The position numbers and the translations under genes are program-made. From positions 806,001 to 870,000 of the forward strand of contig NZ_CP150235.1 of NCBI RefSeq assembly GCF_037974355.1: DNA of 64,000 nucleotides. Reading direction: 5' to 3'. The notes under the pieces were generated by a model. The model had not been told where the DNA came from. It made no database searches and saw nothing but the letters and a program-made list of their open reading frames with translations. The DNA comes from Paenibacillus sp. FSL R5-0517 (GTDB taxonomy: Bacteria > Bacillota > Bacilli > Paenibacillales > Paenibacillaceae). This document shows positions 35,678 through 43,752 of this stretch, piece by piece; position 1 is the stretch's first letter; every line of letters starts with the position of its first letter.

Positions 35678-36682
35678 GTGAGCATTATCCAAGTGGAACG
35701 CTTATCCAAAAGCTTCAATTACTACGAAAAAGAATTGGGGTTCAAAAAATCGCTGAAAAATTTAGTGAAGCGGAAATCACTGATCAAAGAAGCGGTTAGC
35801 GAAATATCACTTGTCATCGAGCAAGGCGAGATGGTCGGGTTCTTAGGCCCGAACGGTTCCGGCAAAACGACTACGCTTAAGATGCTGTCCGGCATCTTGT
35901 ATCCGACAAGCGGGCAAGCGACGGTATTAGGCTATATCCCTTGGGAGCGAAAAAAAGAATTCAAGATGCAGTTCTCGATCGTGATGGGGCAGAAATCGCA
36001 GTTGTGGTGGGATTTACCGGCGAACGAATCGTTGTACCTGAACAAATGCATTTATGAGGTCGAGGATAAGCCCTACAACCTTGTCCTGGATGAGCTTACG
36101 GAGATGCTTGGTGTTAAAGATCTGCTCAATATTCAGGTGCGCAGGCTTTCGCTGGGGGAACGGATGAAGATGGAGCTAATTGCGTCGCTCATCCACCGGC
36201 CTAAGGTGATTTTCCTGGATGAGCCTACAATCGGACTCGATCTGATTTCGCAGAAGCGCATTCGGGAGTTCCTGAAGTATTATAACCAGCAGACGAAAGC
36301 AACGGTCATTCTGACAAGCCACTACATGGCGGATATTGAGGATTTATGCAAACGCACGATCATCATCAATCAAGGGAAGATCGTATACGATGGCGATCTT
36401 CGGCGTGTGAACGAATTGTTTCATGCAAAAAAGATCATCAAGCTGCAATTTACGGACGAAGTGCCGAGGCAGGCGCTAAGCGACTATGGCGCTATTATGG
36501 AACATGACGGCATGAATGCGGTCATGGAGATCGATAAGCATGACCTCCAGCGGCTTTCCAAGATGATGCTGGACCGGTTCCCGATCCTCGATTTCACAGT
36601 GGAAGATATACCTGTCGAGCGAGGCATCGAAAGCTTGTATCAGAAAGATGGGGTCAAACATGAAAGCCTTGCAGAAGTATAA
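35678..36682 (+). CDS. ABC-2 type exporter, ATP-binding protein
   Basis: The start is GTG 35678 with GAGGTG upstream. Walker A GPNGSGKTTTLKML (near residue 60), Q-loop around MGQKSQLWW, signature LSLGERMKMEL, Walker B VIFLDEPTIGLD and the switch His in LTSHYMADIE are intact. The 334-residue length with a C-terminal extension fits ATPases of ABC-2 drug and polymer exporters that work with two separate permeases. The next permease gene starts inside its 3' end. Confidence 0.93.
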   Translation: MSIIQVERLSKSFNYYEKELGFKKSLKNLVKRKSLIKEAVSEISLVIEQGEMVGFLGPNGSGKTTTLKMLSGILYPTSGQATVLGYIPWERKKEFKMQFSIVMGQKSQLWWDLPANESLYLNKCIYEVEDKPYNLVLDELTEMLGVKDLLNIQVRRLSLGERMKMELIASLIHRPKVIFLDEPTIGLDLISQKRIREFLKYYNQQTKATVILTSHYMADIEDLCKRTIIINQGKIVYDGDLRRVNELFHAKKIIKLQFTDEVPRQALSDYGAIMEHDGMNAVMEIDKHDLQRLSKMMLDRFPILDFTVEDIPVERGIESLYQKDGVKHESLAEV

Positions 36683-37469
36683 AAGGACGTACATTCTTGC
36701 ACTTCAGAATGCGATGGAGTATCGGACCGATTTCTTTATGAGTATTATCAGCGGCGGCTTCATCATTCTCGTCCAATGCTTCCTCTGGACGGCCGTGTTT
36801 CGCAGTTCGCCGCAAGAGATTATTAACGGCTATACGTATTCACAGATCATCATTTATTCCGTGTTGTCTGGCGTTGTCTCCAAGCTGGTTTCTGCCGGCT
36901 TCGAAGGGGAAATCGCGAATGATATCAAGACGGGTGGACTGAGCAAATTTATCGCTCAGCCCATTCATTATTTCAGCTATCGGATATGCAATTTTTTCGG
37001 TGGGAAAACGGTTCAGATCGGGGTCGTCCTTGTCTTATTCGTCATACTGATGATCGTTTTTACTCAGATTTGGGGGTTTCACCTTAGAGGGGTGCAGATC
37101 GTTATGTTCCTGGTCAGCATTCTGTTCGGACTGCTCATCAACTTCCTGCTTTTTTATTCGATTAGTGCTCTCGCGTTCATCATTACCGAGGTTTGGGGCG
37201 TTTATATCGCGTTCAACCAAGGCGTCTATCTGCTCAGTGGTGCCATCTTTCCGCTTAATATTTTCGGAGATACGTTTGCCAGAATCTCCAGCTACTTACC
37301 GTTTCAATATGTCGTATTCTTCCCGGTTAACATCATCAATGGGAGCATGGCGATTCATGAAATCGTGCGCGGGCTTCTCTTACAGGTGGTCTGGGTAATT
37401 GCGCTTATGATAATTTCGAAGTTGTCGTGGGATTCCGGGATGAGGAAATATGTAGCCGTTGGAGGTTAG
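36660..37469 (+). CDS. ABC-2 type permease, first
   Basis: ATG 36660 lies inside the end of the ATPase gene (23-base overlap) and gives 269 residues with six hydrophobic segments (for example SGGFIILVQCFLWTAVF, IGVVLVLFVILMIVFTQIW, LVSILFGLLINFLLFYSI). N-terminal ALQNAMEYRTDFFM and LSGAIFPL fit the ABC-2/DUF990 permeases. It forms the membrane part of an exporter with the two genes around it, most likely for the cluster product. Confidence 0.88.
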   Translation: MKALQKYKRTYILALQNAMEYRTDFFMSIISGGFIILVQCFLWTAVFRSSPQEIINGYTYSQIIIYSVLSGVVSKLVSAGFEGEIANDIKTGGLSKFIAQPIHYFSYRICNFFGGKTVQIGVVLVLFVILMIVFTQIWGFHLRGVQIVMFLVSILFGLLINFLLFYSISALAFIITEVWGVYIAFNQGVYLLSGAIFPLNIFGDTFARISSYLPFQYVVFFPVNIINGSMAIHEIVRGLLLQVVWVIALMIISKLSWDSGMRKYVAVGG

Positions 37470-37473
37470 ATCT

Positions 37474-38286
37474 GTGAGTATCAGCTTGACGGAGTTTCGG
37501 AAGCATGTACGTATGTTCTTTATTTTCGCAAAGAACAGCTTGGTCGGTTACATGGAATACAAAGCGAATTTCTACTCCGGTTTGATCATGGAGACTGTAT
37601 TTCTGTTTTCCAAGCTGATCTATATCTTGTTCGTTTTCCAGCTCGGGATCGAAATCAATGGCATTTCTCCGGACCAGATGATGATCTTCACCGGGACCTA
37701 TACGATTATGATCGCGATCTATACAGGACTGTTTATGGATAACTTTTATAGATTCGCCGGCCACATCCGCAACGGGACGCTGGACTTGTATATGACGAAG
37801 CCGCTTTCGCTGCAGTTCATGATTTCATTTCGGCACGTTAACTTCGCGTTTCCGATCCCGAACCTGATCGCCGGGATCACGATGATCGTACTGGCTTGGC
37901 GGCGTCTTGACATCGAGCCAAGCTTTATCCACGTGGCCGGATATATCGGCGTGATCTTGAGTAGCACGATCGTGACCTATTCGGTGCTTCTACTTCCGCA
38001 AATTCTTGCCTTCTGGACGGTGAAGTCCGGTTCGATCTTCGAAATACTCGACAAATGTTGGGATTTAAACAATATGCCGATGTACATATACCCCAAATGG
38101 CTGCGGAGAATAGGGCTGTATGTTGTGCCGATCTTGTTCATCACCAACATGCCGTCGGTTTATTTGATCGATCGATTGGACTTGTTCCTTGGGATATGGA
38201 TTTTTGTTGCTCCCGTTATATCGCTTATAGTGGTCAGGCTGTTCTGGAAGCTGGCCGTCAAACGCTATGAAAGCGCCAGCAGTTAG
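37474..38286 (+). CDS. ABC-2 type permease, second
   Basis: GTG 37474 has GGAGG 8 bases upstream, within the stop region of the first permease. The 270-residue protein has six hydrophobic segments and FIFAKNSLVGYMEYKANFY plus GTLDLYMTKPLSLQ, a pattern of ABC-2 permeases (DUF990). It is related to its neighbour in layout but diverged in sequence, so the transporter is a heterodimer. Confidence 0.88.
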   Translation: MSISLTEFRKHVRMFFIFAKNSLVGYMEYKANFYSGLIMETVFLFSKLIYILFVFQLGIEINGISPDQMMIFTGTYTIMIAIYTGLFMDNFYRFAGHIRNGTLDLYMTKPLSLQFMISFRHVNFAFPIPNLIAGITMIVLAWRRLDIEPSFIHVAGYIGVILSSTIVTYSVLLLPQILAFWTVKSGSIFEILDKCWDLNNMPMYIYPKWLRRIGLYVVPILFITNMPSVYLIDRLDLFLGIWIFVAPVISLIVVRLFWKLAVKRYESASS

Positions 38287-38326
38287 AGAAATGCCCAAAA
38301 AACAAATTGTTGAGAAGGTGAATCGA

Positions 38327-39178
38327 ATGAGCAGGACGGAGCATGAGAGCCATCCGTTGCAGACAAAGGCTATCGAAAAGAAACGGCTGCACAACGGGAT
38401 CGAAATCTATCAAAACAACGAAGGTGAGACCGAGTTCCTCTACAACGAGATTTTTCACAAGGAGATGTATTTCAAGCACGGTATTACACTCCCGGATCAA
38501 GGCACGGTCATGGACGTTGGGGCTAATATCGGCATGTTCAGCCTATATGTCAGCAGCAAGAGCGACTGCAGGGTATATGCTTTTGAGCCACTGCCGCCGA
38601 CTTTTAATCTCTTGAAGATGAATACGAGTTCGCTGCCTCGCGTAACGACGGTTAATGTCGGGCTTTCCAATGAGATCAAGGAAGCGGAGTTTGCCTATTT
38701 TCCTACGATGTCCACGGACTCTGTCCAGATCAAATACAGGGAGAACCACGATCAAGATCTCCGATACGGGTTAATCAACCATTACGAAGATAATTTCGCT
38801 GACCCGCGAATGCTAAACCGCTTTGTCGATCATCTTATGTCGCCGAAGCTTCTGAATGAACAAATCTATCGTTGCCAGCTAACTACGATCTCTGAAATGA
38901 TCCGCTTTTACGATCTGAACCAAATTGATCTGCTCAAAATCGACGTGGAAAAAAGTGAGTTCGAGGTGCTGGAAGGCATAGAGCCGGAAGATTGGGGCAG
39001 AATCAGGCAAATTGTAATGGAGGTACACGGACTGGACGGAGAGCAGATCAGCAGGCTCGAGAACATCTTTCAAACCAACGGCTTCTATGCCGTGATCGAT
39101 TATTACGAAGATTTGAATATCCCAAATTACTATAATGTGTACGCGTTGAATCAAAAGCATGCGTCGGCTGGGCGATAG
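38327..39178 (+). CDS. FkbM family SAM-dependent methyltransferase
   Basis: I chose ATG 38327 (GAAGGTG 7-8 bases before); an in-frame ATG at 38267 lies within the permease end. The 283-residue protein has the SAM loop VMDVGANIGMFSLYVS, AFEPLPPTFNLLKMN, and the FkbM signature IDLLKIDVEKSEFEVLEGI with IVMEVHG. FkbM enzymes O-methylate hydroxyl groups of polyketides, sugars and other metabolites. It probably decorates the cluster product. Confidence 0.9.
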   Translation: MSRTEHESHPLQTKAIEKKRLHNGIEIYQNNEGETEFLYNEIFHKEMYFKHGITLPDQGTVMDVGANIGMFSLYVSSKSDCRVYAFEPLPPTFNLLKMNTSSLPRVTTVNVGLSNEIKEAEFAYFPTMSTDSVQIKYRENHDQDLRYGLINHYEDNFADPRMLNRFVDHLMSPKLLNEQIYRCQLTTISEMIRFYDLNQIDLLKIDVEKSEFEVLEGIEPEDWGRIRQIVMEVHGLDGEQISRLENIFQTNGFYAVIDYYEDLNIPNYYNVYALNQKHASAGR

Positions 39179-39180
39179 TC

Positions 39181-40134
39181 ATGTTACAGCATCTGCATGA
39201 AAGGTTGGTATGCTCCAGCTGCAAGGGCGAGCTGGAGCAGTCGGAGGCAGTGCTGCAATGCTGCAGCTGCGATGCGGTATATACGAACGATGATCGTTAC
39301 TTATCGATGCTCGACCAGCGTGAGCAGTTTGTCCACCCTTCCGAATGGAACCGGAAAGAGGCTGAAATTCGGGATTATAGCGAGATCTCGGACTCCCTTG
39401 CGCTGTCCGGTATAGGCCGATTCGCCACCTTCTTAAATTATGGTTACGTACCGCACGGGAATGAGCAACATGCGGTGCTCGAGCCGGGCGATGCATGGAA
39501 TAGAAACTCGGTCAAGCTGCTGCTTGAGACAGTGGGCAGGACGGCAATTCGGGAGCGGCAGGTGATCGACATCGGATGCGGCAGGGGAGGTAATATAGCA
39601 GCACTGTCTAAATATTTCAAGCCGCTGTTTATTGTCGGTCTCGACATCTGCCCGGCGAATATTGCCTTTTGCAATGCCAAATCCCGATTGGGTGAATCTT
39701 TGTATCTCGTCGGCGATGCGGAGAATATACCGTTTGCAGACGAGAGCTTCGATGTGGTGTTAAATATAGAATCCGCACATGCCTATCCGAACCGATCACG
39801 ATTCTATGAAGAGGTGTACCGGATACTGAGAGTTGGCGGCGTATTTCTGTATACGGAGCTGATGCTGGGAGATCAGGTAGCGCAAAACGTCAGGCTGTTA
39901 GAGGAAGCAGGCCTGTCTGTAATCCGCAATCAGGATGTGACTTCGAATGTTCTTCTATCATGTGATGAGAGTGCGAAGCAGCGTACTGGCACACAAGGAA
40001 TTGCGAATAACGCCAATTCAAGCACGAATATTGGAGATATCCATGAATTCATCGCATTGCCCGGCTCGAAGAAATATGAAGAGATGAAGGCTGGAACGCG
40101 GCAATACCGTATGATGAACCTTGTTAAGAGATAA
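39181..40134 (+). CDS. Class I SAM methyltransferase with N-terminal zinc ribbon
   Basis: The 317-residue protein starts with a small metal-binding module (LVCSSCKGEL and CCSCDAVYTND), as found in RlmA- or Trm112-type N-termini. A class I methyltransferase domain follows: VIDIGCGRGGNIAALS, GLDICPANIAFC, DAENIPFADESFDVVLNIES, and GGVFLYTE. It resembles phthiotriolone- or sterol-type small-molecule methyltransferases. The ATG follows the FkbM stop by two bases, so the two are translationally coupled. Confidence 0.88.
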   Translation: MLQHLHERLVCSSCKGELEQSEAVLQCCSCDAVYTNDDRYLSMLDQREQFVHPSEWNRKEAEIRDYSEISDSLALSGIGRFATFLNYGYVPHGNEQHAVLEPGDAWNRNSVKLLLETVGRTAIRERQVIDIGCGRGGNIAALSKYFKPLFIVGLDICPANIAFCNAKSRLGESLYLVGDAENIPFADESFDVVLNIESAHAYPNRSRFYEEVYRILRVGGVFLYTELMLGDQVAQNVRLLEEAGLSVIRNQDVTSNVLLSCDESAKQRTGTQGIANNANSSTNIGDIHEFIALPGSKKYEEMKAGTRQYRMMNLVKR

Positions 40135-40162
40135 TATAGCCGTGATATCAACAATAATTTTT

Positions 40163-40322
40163 GGGCGTGTCTGAAAACTCTGAAGGCGGCAGATTTTGCT
40201 GAATTTTCGTTCCAAGCCAGGAAGTTTTCCGCAGGCGTGCCGGGGCACGTCAAGGGAAATTGACGTAGCAGGGGGCGAAAAGGCGGTAAAAGATGCACTT
40301 CAGTAGGTTTCAAGACACGTCC
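40163..40322. mobile_element. MITE-like element with terminal inverted repeats
   Basis: The 160 bases begin with GGGCGTGTCTGAAAAC and end with TTTCAAGACACGTCC, which is an imperfect inverse (GGACGTGTCTTGAAAC on the other strand). The similarity between arms continues inward for about 45 bases. No coding region fits inside. This form suggests a miniature inverted-repeat element or the joined ends of an IS. No clear target duplication was seen. Confidence 0.6.
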
Positions 40323-40342
40323 TAGGTTAGGAGAAATATTTT

Positions 40343-41389
40343 ATGGAAGAAATTATTTCCCTGGACACCTTTCAGCCCTTCGACGGCATGACAAAAATGT
40401 TTCCTCATCATAATTTTCCTTATTTTAATTGCGGCTACAATTTGTTGTTAACGCTTGCCAGATATTTTAAAAAAGATGAGTTGCCGATTTTGAATAATGT
40501 CATTACTATTTATAGATTTGATAAACAAAAAATACAAACAAGAGGATATTTCAAGTTAGAGGTGTTGGATCTTCAGGAAGGAGATCAGATCCTTGAGGAA
40601 ATGGGGATATCTATTCGTAAAAAATCCCCTGCACTAGATACGTTACAAGATGAGATCATAAACTCCATTTCTAGTGGTCATCCGATTTCCATATTTATTG
40701 ATTTATTTTATCAACGTGGGAGAGACTTTTACTATAACCAAAAACATGGACTGCACCCTGTTTTTGTCTATGGCTTCAATCTGACGAACGAGGAAATATA
40801 TACGGTTGATGATATTACAGAATACAGACAATATGCTCTGCCATTTTCAGAATTTAAATCGTCATGCATGACTTCGGAACACGTAAAGATGCCAGACTAC
40901 TTTTGGGAATATACGCTAGTGCCACCCGGTAATCATGAGATCTTGAACAATAAGAATTCAGCACACACAACCATTAATACATTCGTAGAAAATATGTGCA
41001 GGTATCAAAATGAAATAACGGAAAGTTTGAATAATATACTGTTGCTCGCAGAAAATTACGAGCTCATTATAAAAAATGAAACGATTATAGAAACACTGAG
41101 CAGTACGATTTATAGAAAATGTTCTGAGAAATATAGGTTAAATACTCTCTATAAATACAACATTGATCATATCAATGCAAAACATACGCTTGACCCGTTA
41201 TTGGACCAAATTATTCATGACTGGAAGACAGTAAGGATCTATTCGAATAAAGCCATCATGTCCCAAAAGTTCACTGGGGAAATCATAGACAAGTGCATTG
41301 GTTTATTTACAAAAATATATACGAATGAAATACATTTTAATAATCAATTATTTTTAATGTTAAAGGCTTTCAGGTATAATCACATCTAA
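40343..41389 (+). CDS. BtrH-like (C39-peptidase-fold) acyltransferase, second copy
   Basis: ATG has TAGGAG upstream. The 348-residue protein has a FPYFNCGYNLLLTLARYF segment near residue 26 with a candidate nucleophilic Cys, ISIFIDLFYQRGRDFYYNQK, and HPVFVYGFNLTNEEIYTVDD, the last two matching the BtrH/C39 pattern (His then VYGF, then TVDD). It is low in similarity to the first copy at 28150 but has the same architecture and AT-rich composition. Function as an acyl-ACP transferase is inferred. It is the last gene of the cluster and follows the MITE-like element. Confidence 0.72.
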   Translation: MEEIISLDTFQPFDGMTKMFPHHNFPYFNCGYNLLLTLARYFKKDELPILNNVITIYRFDKQKIQTRGYFKLEVLDLQEGDQILEEMGISIRKKSPALDTLQDEIINSISSGHPISIFIDLFYQRGRDFYYNQKHGLHPVFVYGFNLTNEEIYTVDDITEYRQYALPFSEFKSSCMTSEHVKMPDYFWEYTLVPPGNHEILNNKNSAHTTINTFVENMCRYQNEITESLNNILLLAENYELIIKNETIIETLSSTIYRKCSEKYRLNTLYKYNIDHINAKHTLDPLLDQIIHDWKTVRIYSNKAIMSQKFTGEIIDKCIGLFTKIYTNEIHFNNQLFLMLKAFRYNHI

Positions 41390-41464
41390 TATTGCTAGAA
41401 ATGAGCCGTATCAACAGGCTGGTCAGGAAAGACTAAAACCCTTACAAGCCCTGTAAGGCATAAT

Positions 41465-41492
41465 AAAAGAGCCGCCCTTCATGGGTGGCTCT
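41465..41492 (-). terminator. Terminator of second ketopantoate-reductase-type gene
   Basis: AGAGCCGCCC pairs with GGGTGGCTCT (one wobble) around 5 bases and is followed on the minus strand by TTTT. It may also limit read-through from the cluster on the + strand, though T residues there are few. Confidence 0.65.
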
Positions 41493-41595
41493 GCTTCTAT
41501 CATTCCTTATACAGCCCCTCAGTGGTGAGTTGTTCGATGGTTTATATAATCAATAGTAGAGTTAATGTTGGTCTGAACAATATCCAATTTCCAGT

Positions 41596-42534
41596 TTATC
41601 CGTTTTCGATACCTGTGTTTTGTTCAGTGTTTTCTAATGCCGCAGTAAGACGTGGCAAAGGTATACCTAACTTTTTGGCTTCTCTCACAACTTCAAGTAC
41701 TGCAAAACTGGACGTACTATTATTGTATTCAATGAAAAGTCGTGGTAAGCTGCCCCTTGCAAAGATAACCTTGTTAAACAGCGTGCCGAGAAGTGCCGGT
41801 GGGATCTTGGTTAACAATAGAGTAATCGCGTCCATCTTTGCACCTCTTGCTTTAAGAACAGGCTTCATTTCTCGCATACTCTTGCCGACATATGCGAATG
41901 AGTCGCCATGATTCAAGAGTGCTGGGAAACTTCCCCGTTTTAACACCTCGGTCTCCATCGCCGCATTCATGGCATAGTGATTCCATAACCAGCTTTGCAT
42001 ATCCTTGATCCAATTGATATTAAAATTAGCGCTTTCAAATAGTTCTTTGACCTTGTTGTTTATCTGTTCCGTGCCTACCCGTGGTTTTTCCAGAAATATC
42101 ATTTTTAAAAAGCCGCCCCTAAGCTTATTGTCCTCAATGCCGCCTCCTGCTCCTGGGAACCCGAAGACAACATTGTTCATAGACAGGGGCAAGATTGATG
42201 ATTTTAAATCCTGCCAAATATTATTGAATATTAGTATCGGGGTGTTACCAGCAGTAGTCGAAAGTATTCTTGCTGCTTCGGGAAGTTGCTCCGTGTTGAC
42301 ACTCGCAATAATGAGATCGTAATCTGGGTTTATCTCCTCATGCAGCTTGATCTTCCAGCTTTCCTGGATGAACTGTTTTCCTCTTCGTGCGTCCCACATT
42401 TCAAGCGCGATATGACTTCCGAACGTTTCTTTTCTCCCTTTTCTAACGTAAAACTCAACAGTATGCCCTGCCTTCTCTAAAGCCCAAGCGTATTGGGTCG
42501 ATATTACACCTCTACCGAAAAATAAAATTCTCAT
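41596..42534 (-). CDS. Ketopantoate reductase family (ApbA/PanE) oxidoreductase, second copy
   Basis: The 312-residue protein starts with MRILFFGRGVISTQYAWALE, a Rossmann motif in which the usual G-x-G-x-x-G is altered to GRGVIS, followed by DYDLIIASVNTEQLPEAA and VFGFPGAGGG. The C-terminal part (PALLNHGDSFAYVGK) resembles divergent ApbA relatives. ATG has TTAGGAGG. It is transcribed away from a TetR gene at 42683. True substrate unknown. Similarity with the copy at 19695 is mainly in fold and context. Confidence 0.75.
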   Translation of the reverse strand: MRILFFGRGVISTQYAWALEKAGHTVEFYVRKGRKETFGSHIALEMWDARRGKQFIQESWKIKLHEEINPDYDLIIASVNTEQLPEAARILSTTAGNTPILIFNNIWQDLKSSILPLSMNNVVFGFPGAGGGIEDNKLRGGFLKMIFLEKPRVGTEQINNKVKELFESANFNINWIKDMQSWLWNHYAMNAAMETEVLKRGSFPALLNHGDSFAYVGKSMREMKPVLKARGAKMDAITLLLTKIPPALLGTLFNKVIFARGSLPRLFIEYNNSTSSFAVLEVVREAKKLGIPLPRLTAALENTEQNTGIENG

Positions 42535-42565
42535 CTTAGCCTCCTAATATCCAGATTCATCTTTG

Positions 42566-42593
42566 TTGATGATCCAACAACGTGTTGTATAAT
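42566..42593 (+). promoter_or_regulatory. Promoter with operator of the second TetR gene
   Basis: TTGATG and TATAAT are spaced by 16 bases, and the palindrome CAACAACGTGTTG (42575-42587) fills the spacer. A TetR protein bound there would block transcription, which implies autorepression. Confidence 0.6.
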
Positions 42594-42682
42594 GTTATTG
42601 TATAGATTCACTATTTGGTCATCAACCATCAGATTTTTAATATCTGTCGTATAATCAATTCAACAGAAAATGGAGGTTAATC

Positions 42683-43264
42683 ATGAATAAGCAACCTGAA
42701 ATTACGGACAAAACAAGGCAGACATTTATAAATGTATTCTGTGATTTATATTGCCGAAAACCAATCGAAAAGATATCCATCCAAGAGATTGCTAACCAAT
42801 CAGGATATAATCGGAGTACATTTTATCAATACTTTACAGATATCTATGATTTGTTGGACTGCGTTGAAGAGAGGATTTTGAAATCCATTAAGGAGGAAAT
42901 GGCAGGCAGAGAGTTTTCTACACATACTATTCAAGATGCACTTCAATGCTTGGAAAATGCAGAGGAAATTTCAGTTCTTAAAGCTGTATTGGGCGATTAT
43001 GGTTCTGTTCATTTTGTGGAACGTTTGAAAAGAGAAATTCCCTTTGAGCGATTGATTATGGATTTTTCAACAGATGATGTCTTGGCACCATACATCATCG
43101 AGTTTTACATATCTACATTAATATCTATGTTTCGTCTTTGGATACACAGAGACAAAGATCTATCGTCGGAGGAATTGATCAAGCTGATCGATAGTCTATT
43201 TACAAAGGGGATAACACCGTATCATATCTTTGGCACGGTCAATCCGCAACGTTCTGGAGTGTAG
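42683..43264 (+). CDS. TetR family regulator, second copy
   Basis: The 193-residue protein has the helix-turn-helix ISIQEIANQSGYNRSTFYQYFTDIYDLLD and a C-terminal helical domain with ILKSIKEEM and FYISTLISMFRLWI of the TetR_C_33/YbiH-like type. It is divergent from the ketopantoate-reductase-like gene. Its promoter carries the CAACA/TGTTG palindrome, similar in half-site to the TCAACA sites of the divergon at 19.6 kb. Confidence 0.9.
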   Translation: MNKQPEITDKTRQTFINVFCDLYCRKPIEKISIQEIANQSGYNRSTFYQYFTDIYDLLDCVEERILKSIKEEMAGREFSTHTIQDALQCLENAEEISVLKAVLGDYGSVHFVERLKREIPFERLIMDFSTDDVLAPYIIEFYISTLISMFRLWIHRDKDLSSEELIKLIDSLFTKGITPYHIFGTVNPQRSGV

Positions 43265-43293
43265 CGATGATGGTTAGAAAGCTAAAGATAAAC

Positions 43294-43335
43294 AAAAAGG
43301 GGTCGGGAATTTATAAATTCTCGAACCCCTTTTAT
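43294..43335 (+). terminator. Terminator after the second TetR gene
   Basis: An almost perfect stem of about 18 bp (AAAAGGGGTC... pairing with ...GAACCCCTTTT) with T residues on the + strand. It may also serve the LRR relic on the opposite strand. Confidence 0.8.
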
Positions 43336-43611
43336 GTCTTTGTTTCAATACCATCCATTTAACTGTAGTAGTCTAAAACTCACCAACATCCCAGGCGGTA
43401 ATTAATACACATGCACACCCGCACCAACCACGGATTTGTTTTGTACAGAATTACCGGATAGATATATCTCGGCCAAGGGCTCCAAGCTTGAGAAGTTTAC
43501 GTTTTCGAGATCAAGCGTTTGTAGAGCAGGCATATTTTGTACAAAGTCGATGGACTTTACATTCGTTAAAAAGGATAGCTGAAGCTCCTGAAGCTGGGTC
43601 AAGGCGTACTA
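43333..43611 (-). pseudogene. Deleted copy of the leucine-rich-repeat gene at 46606
   Basis: On the minus strand, 43402-43602 gives TQLQELQLSFLTNVKSIDF..., near-identical to an internal part of the intact protein, joined directly to its last residues LSGNSVQNKSV..GVHVY. About 720 bases of the intact gene between these parts are absent and the whole N-terminal two thirds is gone. The similarity also covers the region after the stop (the stretch beginning near 43333 equals that near 46537). It is a relic of a tandem duplication, probably not functional. Confidence 0.85.
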
Positions 43612-43671
43612 TTCCATGCTGAGTATAGTCGATCCAACACATACACATCATAAATTTTGCTTTTTTCCACT

Positions 43672-43699
43672 TTGCAATAAAGATGGAATCTGATAGGAT
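43672..43699 (+). promoter_or_regulatory. Possible promoter of cysDN
   Basis: TTGCAA and TAGGAT are spaced by 16 bases, about 50 bases before the cysD start. No S-box or T-box fold was recognised upstream. Confidence 0.4.
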
Positions 43700-43752
43700 A
43701 AGTTTATAAATACGATGGTTTTAGTGAGGATTAAAAAGGAGGCCGCCTTGCC

